NCBI RefSeq assembly: GCF_023898315.1
Contig: NC_064614.1
Span: 70,816,501-70,880,500 of the forward strand
Direction: 5' to 3'
DNA from: Schistocerca nitens
Taxonomy: Eukaryota > Arthropoda > Insecta > Orthoptera > Acrididae
DNA length: 64,000 nucleotides
Shown here: positions 33,841 through 43,780 of the stretch, piece by piece
Layout: each line of letters opens with the position of its first letter
How positions within the stretch are numbered: position 1 is the stretch's first letter
The notes under the pieces: model-generated
What the model saw: only the letters and a program-made list of their open reading frames with translations
What the model was told of the DNA's origin: nothing
Database searches by the model: none
Program-made: the position numbers and the translations under genes

Positions 33841-35599
33841 GGTAACAACAACGACGCTGTACTATTGTACATATAAGTAAATTTTTTTTCCATCTGATTT
33901 TTCGGTAAACTAGTGTAATTGATATTCTGATTTCATTTCTTTTTTGTTTCATGTAATTGTGTTAAGAAAACTGTAAACAAGTTTCAATGTGAAGATTAAT
34001 GTGTTATGTCAAATGTCAAGCGATATTGTAATAGAATTGAAATGTAAGAATTGTTGAAACTATTGTAAGATGTTTAAAATTGTAATTGTGCGTCTGGTCC
34101 ATACGTAGGCAATGCGTTAGGATATGTAGAATGCAAAACCTCGGGTGAATATCCTGTCTGTAAGGGAGCGGTAAAAAGTGGATGGCAGGAGAGCGCGGGA
34201 AAATGCGCACGGGCGCTGCACGGCACAACGGGCTCTGCAGTAGTAGTTGGAGTTGGGCATCAGTCTCAGCAACACTTTCTGGAGCTAGGAGGCTCTCCTG
34301 GAAGACCTAGCTTCACTGAGCCTCGGGTATGCCGTTCCAACGCCCACACAGCATGGCAAAAGTCCATAGGCACTAAATGGAAGAGTATTGCCACGCTATG
34401 AAGAATTAAAGTGCCGATACGAAAAGAGCCATAGCTGTGGTTGTATGTGTGTTCTGTGCCTCGCCATCTCGCCGCCCGCCAACCGCCGCATCGATACAAG
34501 CAGGTTGAAACTTTTGGTACTGTATTCGTATGGACCATAGAGTGAACTGTTCAGTAATAAACTAAATTTTACCAGAACTTTCCCATCATTTAATTATCCT
34601 CACAACTAACCTAGACAAGGTCCTTTCCAAATGTTGTGCAATTCGAGTGTCCAGAAATGAAAAATTTAATTTTGTATTAATAATAATTACTTGCAGACCT
34701 AGCTATGTTAGAATTGTGTTTAAAGAACTGTTTTGTTAATGAACCAGTAAATGAATAACGAATGTCTAACAAAGTTGAAAATTAACTTTAATATTGATTT
34801 AGGTATGAAGTTTAATTATTTCGAGACAGATATAAAGGTATTTAAATGAGCAGTAAATAAGATAAAAGAGTAGTAACTTATATACTGGAAATCTTGAACG
34901 CATAATAAATTCAGTAATCAATTTTTTTTAATACAGTGTTCATAACAGTTTCAGGGTCTCCCCCCCCCCTTTTTTTATTCATTTGAATTCTGAAGTGTTC
35001 CACATTGGTTTGACCAGCAAAAGTTAAAGTCAATATAAAAGTCAAACTTTATCAGTGTTTTATCTTTATCAAAATTTGCATTTTGTGTGTGGCACGAAAG
35101 TGATATTTCTAGGGCAACCTATGCCCGATTTTAATCAGATTAATAGACAGTATAAAGTTTTGTAGTATACATTGTAGTGTAGTATTATGTATTCATGGTT
35201 TTTCCATATCAGTACAGAACGTGAAACTATCAGTTCAATAGATTTTTTGGTTCTAAAATTCTACTATATTATGCAGTGTTACTACGTGTTGTTTTGCATG
35301 AATATACACCAAATTGTACAGGAAAGAAACTCAGTTAATGCATAATTAGGCTGGCGACCGTATTATTATTAAATTGGTAGCACCTTCAGTGTTGCTTTTG
35401 GTCCATCCTGACGTGTAGTTGCATTTCGGACTTGCTTGACGGATCATTGTTATTACAGAGTGGGTGTAAGTCTGATTTGCCACCATTCAGGTACACGCGG
35501 TCGATATCTATACGAAAATCCTTTCTCATAAGGTGAACCCCGCTCAATTACCATAGCACAGGCTTTAACGAGTATTGTGTGCCCCACGCGCACGTTTCA
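33841..35599 (+). repeat. Right LTR of the gypsy-type retrotransposon
   Basis: 1,759 bp, colinear with the left LTR, beginning GGTAAC and ending GTTTCA (the left LTR has TGTAAC and GTTACA). The flanking bases TCAC (left of LTR 1) and TTAC (right of LTR 2) may be a 4-bp target-site duplication with one change. Confidence 0.92.
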
Positions 35600-35751
35600 T
35601 TACTAAGAGCTCAGGAATGAAAAGAGCAACATAATTCTACCTTGAGTCATACTAGAGACACTGCCCAACACATCTTTGCAAAGCTTTATCGGATTTTCAT
35701 AGTTGTTTCCATTTCGCGATCGATCGTAATTTACTTTCTGGACAGCCCTCG
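35600..35751 (-). mobile_element. Mariner transposon, 5' end (other part of 27193-27706)
   Basis: Read on the minus strand it begins CGAGGGCTGTCCAGAAAG, the inverted partner of the end at 27193, and continues as untranslated sequence to the LTR. With the left part it makes about 670 bp, roughly half a full mariner, so the middle of the transposase is missing. Confidence 0.88.
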
Positions 35752-36011
35752 TGGATCAGTAACAGCAGAGGTCCCAGGACGCTTCCCTGGGGAACACCCG
35801 ATATCACTTCAGTTTTACTCGATGATTTGCCGTGTATTACTACGAACTGCAGCCTTCCTGACAGGAAATCACGAATCCAGTCGCCCAACTGAGACGGTAC
35901 CCCATATACCCGCAGCTTGATTAGAAGTCGCTTGTGAGGAACTGTGTCAAAAGCTTTCCGGAAATCTAGAAATACGGAATCAACTTGAGATCCCCTATCG
36001 ATAGCGGCCAT
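35752..36011 (-). pseudogene. CR1/L2-like LINE, 5' half of the split copy
   Basis: Minus-strand RT piece: DRGSQVDSVFLDFRKAFDTV with the first catalytic Asp, then SGVPQGSVLGPLLLLI, ending exactly at the mariner border. Joining its edge (GATCAG) to the edge at 27192 restores an uninterrupted LINE sequence coding for L-I-Y-I-N-D-L. The upstream border near 36011-36020 is the LINE's own 5' truncation point or a decayed junction. Confidence 0.88.
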
Positions 36012-36159
36012 GTATTCCAGTGTCAGAAGTATCAGAGTGGCTTTCGCTTACAGTTTTCGACTCTGCTGTTTCCGGACTAGCAGCCAGTAACACAATATAT
36101 TTTCGCTATTCATCATCACTGGAAGCTTGTAACATCATCACAGAATCACCGTGTATACA

Positions 36160-36179
36160 TGTCTCTCTCTCTCTCTCTT

Positions 36180-36220
<41 letters not shown>

Positions 36221-36284
36221 TTGTGTTTGTGTGTGTGTGTGTGTGTGTATTTGTATGTGTGTGTATGTGTGTGTGTGTGAGTGA
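36160..36284. repeat. Compound (CT)n(GT)n microsatellite
   Basis: A CT run with a short TTTCTTT interruption to about 36210, then GT/TG repeats with TTTG and TATG interruptions. Confidence 0.95.
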
Positions 36285-36779
36285 CTATATATACACTAGA
36301 TCCACTCACATTACGGTGACGACCATTCGCCAGTAAAGTGGTCGCCCTCCGTGAGACGGTAGCTGGACTAGAAGCCATCGGCACCACAGTTCCACAGCGC
36401 TGGCACCGAAACCACGTTCTGCTCACCATCCTGGAGAACTCGAATTCGTGCTTTGACTGACGATAGGCCCAATACGACCACGTTTTTCTGTCTTTTTCGT
36501 ACACTCACTAGCAGTGGTCTGTTCTCGTCCAGGCCACTTTTTTCCTTCACTATAGAGCTGGCGCACTGCTGCACACCTCCTCTGTACTTCCACCGTCGGA
36601 GGGTGGCACGGAACTTAAAGTTTCACCGCCTCACCTTCAGAGTGCTATGTTCGGCTGTTATTCAGCCGTTGCTTTGAGTCTCCTTTCACTTGACCACCAA
36701 GACAGTCGGACCGGATCTGAACCGGTGACGGTGTGCAATCGTAAACTGCCACAAAAAACTACTGTGACCACCATCTGTG

Positions 36780-37330
36780 TTCGATGTCACCGTGGAATAA
36801 TCATTCACATACGGCAGGTGGCAGCACTAGTAGCCGACCGTAAGTACGCCGTTTTGGGAGGACGCAGAATACTGTGCAGTCCATGTCGTAATGAGGAAAC
36901 AGAGCGAAATATCTGACCTCCAGAAGTGATCTTCATTAGCTTTCGGGCCAAGGGTGGAAGAATTTCAAAAACGGCTAAGTCTGTGAACTGATTGCTTTCC
37001 TCGATGGTGAAGGTCAACCTTAAATAGCAAAATGAAGCTGTCCAAGAGTGGCGCCGAAGCAACTCTTCTGCATCAAGGACCGTAGAAGACAGAGGTGAAC
37101 GACGGCTGCGGAGATGTGTATGGCTGAATAGGCGAGCAGCCGTAGAGCAACTCACCGGCCGGATGAACCAAGGGGTTACCAGCAGTGTCTCCGCAACGAC
37201 CCTTATGGGAACGATGCTGTGTGAAGGCCTCTGCTGCAGACATCCGGTTCATGTTCCCATAGTGACTGCTGCTCATCGGTGACAAAAGCTGGAATTTACG
37301 CGCCAATACCACATACCGACGTCCACTGAG
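36780..37330 (+). pseudogene. Degenerate Tc1-like transposase, N-terminal part
   Basis: The plus strand near 37060-37220 reads SASRTVEDRGERRLRR, then NRRAAVEQLTGRMNQGV, matching the linker and second DNA-binding helix of Tc1 transposases. FTRQYHIPTS follows. The frame is broken and the catalytic half is not recognisable. Element ends were not found. Confidence 0.5.
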
Positions 37331-37439
37331 TGCCGACAGGTGACCTTCTCAGATGCTCCAACGGACTGGTGGTCTTTGGAGTGTATGGCGTGAAACGTCA
37401 CAAAGAATACGACGATTTAATACTGGGTATATTTATGTG

Positions 37440-38180
37440 ATAGATGAAAATGATTTTCCCATCTTTTAATATGTCCATAGGGAGAAGAACCACCCGAAGA
37501 TGCTCATACTGTTCATTTACTATCATCTTTAAAAAGACTAAAATGTTCCTTTCGATTTATATATAATAAAAGCGTAGGAAAGGACCAAGTATTGGTCATT
37601 GTGATGTACCAATTGTAACGTAACGCAGGAGACACAGAAGCTGTGCGGTCCTATCCCATACGAAGAGTGAGTGTTCAACTCCATAACAACCATATTTCCA
37701 GTCAAAGATTCTTACAGTAAAATTAATCACGATTTTAATAACAGCAATCACTGGGCTTTGGTTTCATTCATTGATGATCCATTAAAATTAATTAACCAAT
37801 TTATTCATTCGTGGCAGTTCATCCCACCCAACGGAAACCACTGATGGGTTGTCTAGGTAGAGGAGCATTGAATGTTGAGGGGGGATAATTTTTCACGACC
37901 ACTGCTCAATTAAATTTACAAAACAACAAGATGAACAAAATTAACCAAGCTTGTTGTCGTCAGGCGAAATTTCGGACTCCGACATTCTGTTCCATATGAA
38001 TTCTAGTTTCGTCCTCGCTCGGTTACCTGGCACCACAACAGGTTAACCAATCCAAAGTCCAGGTGGTCGTGCCGCCTTGAAAGTCGGAAGCCTCAAAAAC
38101 CGTTTGCACGGTAGACCCCGGTAAAGCTGGCGATAGGGACATTTTATCCTCGGAGGACGCACGCTGCTGGGCCATGTCGA
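37440..38180. other. No recognisable feature
   Basis: Non-coding; no element ends seen. Confidence 0.4.
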
Positions 38181-38185
38181 AGTTT

Positions 38186-38211
38186 ACACACACACACAAA
38201 CACACACACAG

Positions 38212-38262
<51 letters not shown>

Positions 38263-38263
38263 C
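38186..38263. repeat. Compound (CA)n(GA)n microsatellite
   Basis: CA repeats with few interruptions, then GA repeats. Read on the minus strand it has the same order as the tract at 36160-36284. Confidence 0.95.
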
Positions 38264-39270
38264 TTCTCGAGTCCCCATTTGGGGGCAGATTTTTGAGGTT
38301 CCCACTTGGTTGCTGAGAGTACTGCAGAAGTTGTCGCCATGTTGGCATATTTATTCAACACTAGCTGAAAAACCAGGCATTGCCTGGATATTTATTTATA
38401 GCTGTGCCCGAGATTTTCTACTCGTGGAGTTTATTTTTTGTTTAGAAAGCTTCTTTGTATACAACGTTTGAAGTAGTATGATTGGGGACATGAACTTAGA
38501 GGTAGTTTGCTTCACTAATATGGATAAGAGCCACATCGAGATGGCTGTGAGAGAAGCAACTGACACAAAGATCCACGCTTGCGAAGTCCAGCGTCTGGCC
38601 TTGTACTTTTTTATGCCCATGACATAATACAAGCTCATTAGGAATGGTCCAGTTTCAAAGCCAAATGGTAAACAGTTAGGAACGGGCTGGAATCGGGCTA
38701 CAAAAACTAGCTAGCCTGGACCACATCACTCAAAATTTCTTTTTCTATGACTTTATGTTGCAAAGAAGTAACTTCGAGCCTCAGAGTCTGAAGGGTCCGG
38801 AGGAGCGAGATAATAAAAGGCGCTCTTTGTCAAAGTTACGTCACGCTTTGCTTTTAGAAGTTTCAAAAGAGCGAGGTAAAGTCTGATGCTCTCAAGCCGC
38901 AGCAAGTCTCGACTCAAGATTCTTGAGACCAATAGTCTTAAGTAATTTAGCCGTTCTGGTGTATTCAGGATGTCTCATATGTTTCCTAGCTATTTTAATT
39001 CGGAAAGATGTAATATATAGTCACCAAAATCACCAACCAAACTTGATAAACTCGTTTTCGCTGGCAAGAACTATAAATAAATCCTACCGAAAGAAGCACA
39101 ACAGAGTTTTTAAGTTTTAATACATTAAGTGAAATTAGTAAACCAATCTATCGTACTTCATTACATTCGCTGTTGATTTGTATTCATAAAAAAAGACTGC
39201 AATGCTTCATTCTGTCACTGATGTTAACTTCCGAAACTACATTTATCATTGAGTTAAAAACTACTAACAT
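38264..39270. other. Mostly unassigned interval
   Basis: Contains the near-palindrome CCAGGCATTGCCTGG followed by ATATTTATTTAT at 38373-38400, a motif that I believe marks the edge of a dispersed arthropod repeat. No gene seen. Confidence 0.4.
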
Positions 39271-39479
39271 TGAAGTTAAGATCTTCTGGGTTATTAGGCC
39301 GCGTCATGTTTCTTCTAAAATGTTCGACGTTTCAACCCCTCTGTTGGGATCTTCCTCAGGATCTTTTGGTGTCCACTACTGCTAGAACACTGAGGAAGAT
39401 CTCAGCAGAGAGGTCGACACGTCGAACATTTTAGAAGAAACATGACGCGGCCTAATAACGCACAAGATTTTAACTTCAG
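39271..39479. repeat. Fold-back (long inverted repeat) element 1
   Basis: Arms 39271-39362 and 39388-39479 are inverted copies with roughly 90% identity by eye, separated by about 25 bp. Arm landmarks: GTTATTAGGCCGCGTCATG, TTCTAAAATGTTCGACGT, GATCTTCCTCAG. The transcript would fold into one long hairpin. Confidence 0.9.
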
Positions 39480-39514
39480 TGACAACGGCCACGAAAGCCT
39501 GCAGACTTACATAA

Positions 39515-39624
39515 TACTAACATTGCCATTTATTGGTTCTTTGGTGTACTATGAAACTAACAGCACCATCTGTTGGTTCTTTGATGTTTCATAGTACTAA
39601 AAGTACCCTCTTTTGGTTCCTTAG
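39515..39624. repeat. Degenerate tandem repeat, about 40-bp units
   Basis: Roughly 2.5 units of ACCATCTGTTGGTTCTTTGATG...AGTACTAA with considerable divergence. Confidence 0.7.
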
Positions 39625-40816
39625 CGAACCAAGCCATAATGATTAATCATTCGAACCACTAAGTTGAGCGAATGATTTTAGATAAAATCTTAAATTAGTA
39701 TAACTCTTTCTTCTATGATATAATTTTGATGAAGGAAGCCTATATTTTGGACCAGCCTACGTTCAAGTTACCGATGAAAAACCCCATGAGAAATAATTTA
39801 GTATTTTTCGACATTAGCATATTCAAATAGATAAACAAACATACATGGCGGTTTTAGATAAAATTTTAAATGCGATGGTTTTTTTCCGTGATTCCATCTT
39901 TATGAAACAAAACCTGTACGTTACCACAATCTATGCTAAAGTTAGCGGTGAGAACCCCATGAAAATTCGTCTAGTATTTTTAGAGATTAGTGCGTTTAGA
40001 CAGACACGACGGCTTTACCTTTTCATTATTAATACAGATATAGATGTGCTTGTTACCATCACCTTACTACTAGATCTCTTGCACGATTTTAGTACAGTGT
40101 TGGGATTCTTAGTGTTTATGTGGTTCTAACTACTACGATCGTTTTTAATTGAATGATTACGTCACTTGAATCGTGAGCAGCGGGAACCACGATTTCCTCA
40201 ATGCTGACGTGGTAATATTTGTCGCACTGCGCCTGAGTTTGCTATACGAGGTTCCCTACGTCTGACCACCTTCTTTACAGTTATATACCTGGAGGAGTTC
40301 ATTTAAATTCTCGAAATAGTTTACGGACCGGAAAAATGTCATTACTGTTTTATAGATTTTGAGTGCGTTTTTGTTTTCCTACAGCAAAACGGCTGCGTGC
40401 CAAGCAATCCACAATTGTGTGTTTACTACGCTCTTATTGCGTAGTCAGACTATCTCGCACTTATTCAGATCTAGATGATCAATGTACTTTGATTTTTTTA
40501 TTGCTATGTATTACTTGTTTGTACGTTTCCCCTTGCCCCTTTGTTTCTTTCTAGCGTTAATTCTGACTATTGAAACACTAGCACGAAGAGAAATGATCTG
40601 ATAAATTCAACGTCAGTGGACAGATTCTTTTGTCAGCTAACAGGGAAGCGGTAACACAGGATAGCTGAGTCTTTAAATCGATTTCCCAGAAGATCATAGA
40701 CTTCGTACAGTATGTGCAAAATGATGGCGTGTTCTTTTGTGAGTTCCATAAGAAGCTGACAATGCATTTCTGCCGTTCTTTCTTAGATGACAATCATGTG
40801 GTCTGTGAATACAAAT
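39625..40816. other. No recognisable feature
   Basis: AT-rich, non-coding as far as I can see. Confidence 0.4.
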
Positions 40817-41278
40817 TTAAGTTGATTGCATAGATTCAGATTTACGAAAATGATGTTCAGTATGTAGTATGCAATAGACCTCTCTGCCGGGTTGACTACA
40901 TCGCCAGTTCATAAGCCGACAAAAAATGAAACCAAATTCCAGTTGCACAAAATGTACCACGCGCCGGTGAGCATCACTTGATTCTGCGGGCCCTCGGACT
41001 GCAACTTCAGCAACCGGGGTCTGCCCTGGGGGAAGCCGCCGGCAAGCTAGATTGCGCAGCCAATCTGCATGAGCCATTGCGACAGGGACCGCAATAGCCG
41101 ACAGCTCCTCAGATATGCAAACGATGGGCACGCCAGCCAAGTACCTCCCATTTCGGATGGCCGGCAGTCCCTGCCCATTGCAGTGATCCTGATCAAATGC
41201 CACTGACGCGACGTCTGCTCCAGATGCGCCTAATTTCGGGTCCTCGTGACTCTGCGACGCATTTCTAGGACGCTGCAC
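40817..41278 (-). other. Unrecognised 153-codon open frame in a GC-richer patch
   Basis: The translated sequence has no domain that I recognise and no hydrophobic segment that would suggest a membrane protein. The patch 40960-41260 is richer in GC than its surroundings. It may be a transposon fragment or chance; I do not propose a function. Confidence 0.15.
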
Positions 41279-42385
41279 TGTATTCAGCCCTCATATTTCT
41301 ATTATAAGGCAAACATTTGCACAGTTGTAACCCTACATTTATTTGCCAGTCGTCTAGTTTACAACGAAATAGTAGGAATGCTATGTAATTTCTGAAAACA
41401 GTAACCGTATTTTTTCTACTGCAGCCGTTAACAAGTGTCTAAGCGTTTCCTATGCTTAAACACTTCTTCACGGATATAAACTTATGATATTTGATACCCA
41501 ATAGGGGTAAGGGGTTAAAGAAGGCAGGACACGGAAAACTGGTCATTACGTATGTTTTTCCTTTAACAGTGCTGCTGCCTGCCGAGAAGTGGTCAAACTA
41601 GTTCCAATACACGTTCTCTTTGCTGTCACCAAATGTGACGCTGGAAGTTTGTCCCGTTATTAATCAGTGAAAACTGATCTGATATTCAGTCGTCAGATGT
41701 AGGTCATTTGTATTATTCTTGCTACCTCACTTGTAGTAAGAGTAATACTTTTTTGCAATATCAATGGTTAAACGACCTTTTTTGGTCTACGAATTTAGTA
41801 CCTTGTTGTTTATTTTAGTCTGATAGTGTCGTCTGTGAACCATTAATGCGGACATTGTGTCGGATCGGGAAAAGTGACCACACTGCATCTCGGGAAAGTT
41901 TGCTAGATTGTTTACCCACGTAAGACGTATCTACTTCCAAATAACACGCACAATATACAGACCAGACTGACACCTAAACCCTTAAATACACCAGTGTATA
42001 GTCTGTCATATTACGCGTCTGTGATGATTTTTAAGGCCTGATAGCAGAATCCCATCAGGTACTAGGATATCAAGATATCTAGAAAATTTGTCCCCTTTCG
42101 ATTTCACTGTCCAAATTACCACCTTAGGTGTGGAAAAATGGGCACTATGTAAAGCATAATAAAAAGCATATAGTACCTAAGTATTATTTCCTTTCTCACT
42201 TAAAATATTTGGTGCGATATTTCATAATATGTAGCTTCAGAAAGTGACAATGGCAGGTTCTTATCGAGACCATGGATTGGTGAAAACTTGATTTTCCATA
42301 GAGTAGCCACTTGATCCCACATTCTACTACGGATCTCCATCTAAGAGCATACTAATTCCAGCTGCTATAGTAGTCTGTTTCATGG
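41279..42385. other. No recognisable feature
   Basis: AT-leaning sequence without coding pattern or element ends. Confidence 0.4.
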
Positions 42386-42394
42386 TATTTGATG

Positions 42395-43489
42395 GTTCAA
42401 ATGGTACAAATGGCTCTAAGCACTATGGGACTTAACATCTGAGGTCATCAGTCCCCTAGAACTTAGAACTACTTAAACCTAACTAACCTAAGGACATCCA
42501 ATCTATATAAATGACCTGGGTGACAATCTCTGAGCAGTTCTCTTAGGTTGTTCGCAGATGATGCTGTAATTTACCGTCTAGTAAGGTCATCCGAAGACCA
42601 GTATCAGTTGCAAAGCGATTTAGAAAAGATTGCTATATGGTGTGGCAGGTGGCAGTTGAGGCTAAATAACGAAAAGTGTGAGGTGATCCACATGAGTTCC
42701 AAGCGAAATCCGTTGGAATTCGATTACTCGATAAATAGTACAATTCTCAAGGCTGTCCGTTCAGCTAAGTACCTGGGTGTTAAAATTACGAACAACTTTA
42801 GTTGGAAAGACCACATAGATAACATTGTGGGGAAGGCGAGCCAAAGGTTGCGTTTCATTGGCAGGACACTTAGAAGATGCAACAAGTCCACTAAAGAGAC
42901 AGCTTACACTACACTCGTTCGTCCTCCGTTAGAATATTGCTGCGCGGTGTGGGATCCTTACCAGGTGGGATTGACGGAGGACATCGAAAGGGTGCAAAAA
43001 AGGGCAGCTCGTTTTGTATTATCACGTAATAGGGGAGAGAGTGTGGCAGATATGATACGCGAGTTGGGATGGAAGTCATTAAAGTAAAGACGTTTCTCGT
43101 CGCGGCGAGATCTATTTACGAAATTTCAGTCACCAACTTTCTCTTCCGAATGCGAAAATATTTTGTTGAGCCCAACCTACATAGGTAGGAATGATCATCA
43201 AAATAAAATAAGAGAAATCAGAGCTCGAACAGAAAGGTTTAGGTGTTCGTTTTTCCCGCGCGCTTTTCGGGAGTGGAATGGTAGAGAGATAGTATGATTG
43301 TGGTTCGATGAACCCTCTGCCAAGCACTTAAATGTGAATTGCAGAGTAGTCATGTAGATGTAGATGTAGATGTAGATGTAGATCACATACATCCATGCAC
43401 GAGGCAGGATTCGAACCTGCGACCGTAGCTGTCGCGCAGTTCCAGACTGAAGCGCCTAGAACCGCACGGCCACACCGGCCGGCCTGTGA
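42395..43489 (-). mobile_element. tRNA-headed SINE interrupted by a LINE fragment
   Basis: The SINE body and 3' end are at 42395-42499 (minus strand); its head with the B box (GGTTCGAATCC inverted) and A-box region is at 43383-43489. Between them lies a plus-strand LINE. The outer flanks TATTTGATG (42386-42394) and TATTTGACG (43490-43498) are the SINE's target-site duplication with one change, which shows that the two pieces are one insertion. Confidence 0.9.
42500..43382 (+). pseudogene. CR1/L2-like LINE fragment nested in a SINE
   Basis: Plus-strand, 5'-truncated at the YINDL codons, same subfamily as 26316-27192. It encodes LFADDAVIYRLVRSSED with the catalytic Asp pair, VKYLGVKI-type sequence and YCCAVWDPYQVGLTEDI. 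A single TAA at 43085-43087 (CAA in relatives) interrupts a frame that otherwise reaches a stop at 43295-43297. The tail is (GTAGAT)n ending at 43382. No convincing target-site duplication; at most ATC. Confidence 0.9.
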
Positions 43490-43498
43490 TATTTGACG

Positions 43499-43780
43499 AT
43501 TACTTGTCACACGGAGAAAGCGGTATACGATAGATTTTTTTTTTAAAGTGGCGCCCCACAATTTCTTAGTCACTGTCGTGGGAAAGCTGCACTATGGCTG
43601 TACTGAACGACTAATTTTGACTGCTTTACGTCACCGAATTATGATTCACCCTACATGATGACAATTTCCCCCCATTGTCAGCTTTAATGACTTAGTCACT
43701 TTCAACCATTTATGAGAATGCTTACGTAAGTAGTCGTTGAATAAAGTAAACTGATATTCCAGCTTTCCATGTGCCAAAAA
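43499..43780. other. Short unassigned interval
   Basis: Nothing recognised between the SINE and the intact Tc1-like transposon. Confidence 0.4.

Noticed and set aside
35697..36011. Separate gene encoding an RT-like protein of 104 residues
   Set aside because: It is the 5' half of the split LINE fused by chance to mariner terminal sequence.
36106..36504. Open frame with His-Thr and Arg-Glu repeats over the microsatellite
   Set aside because: Composition is explained entirely by the dinucleotide repeat.
38360..38402. Hammerhead ribozyme, because related motifs in other species read CTGATGA here
   Set aside because: This copy reads CTGAAAAA, and neither the second core motif nor the stems are present.
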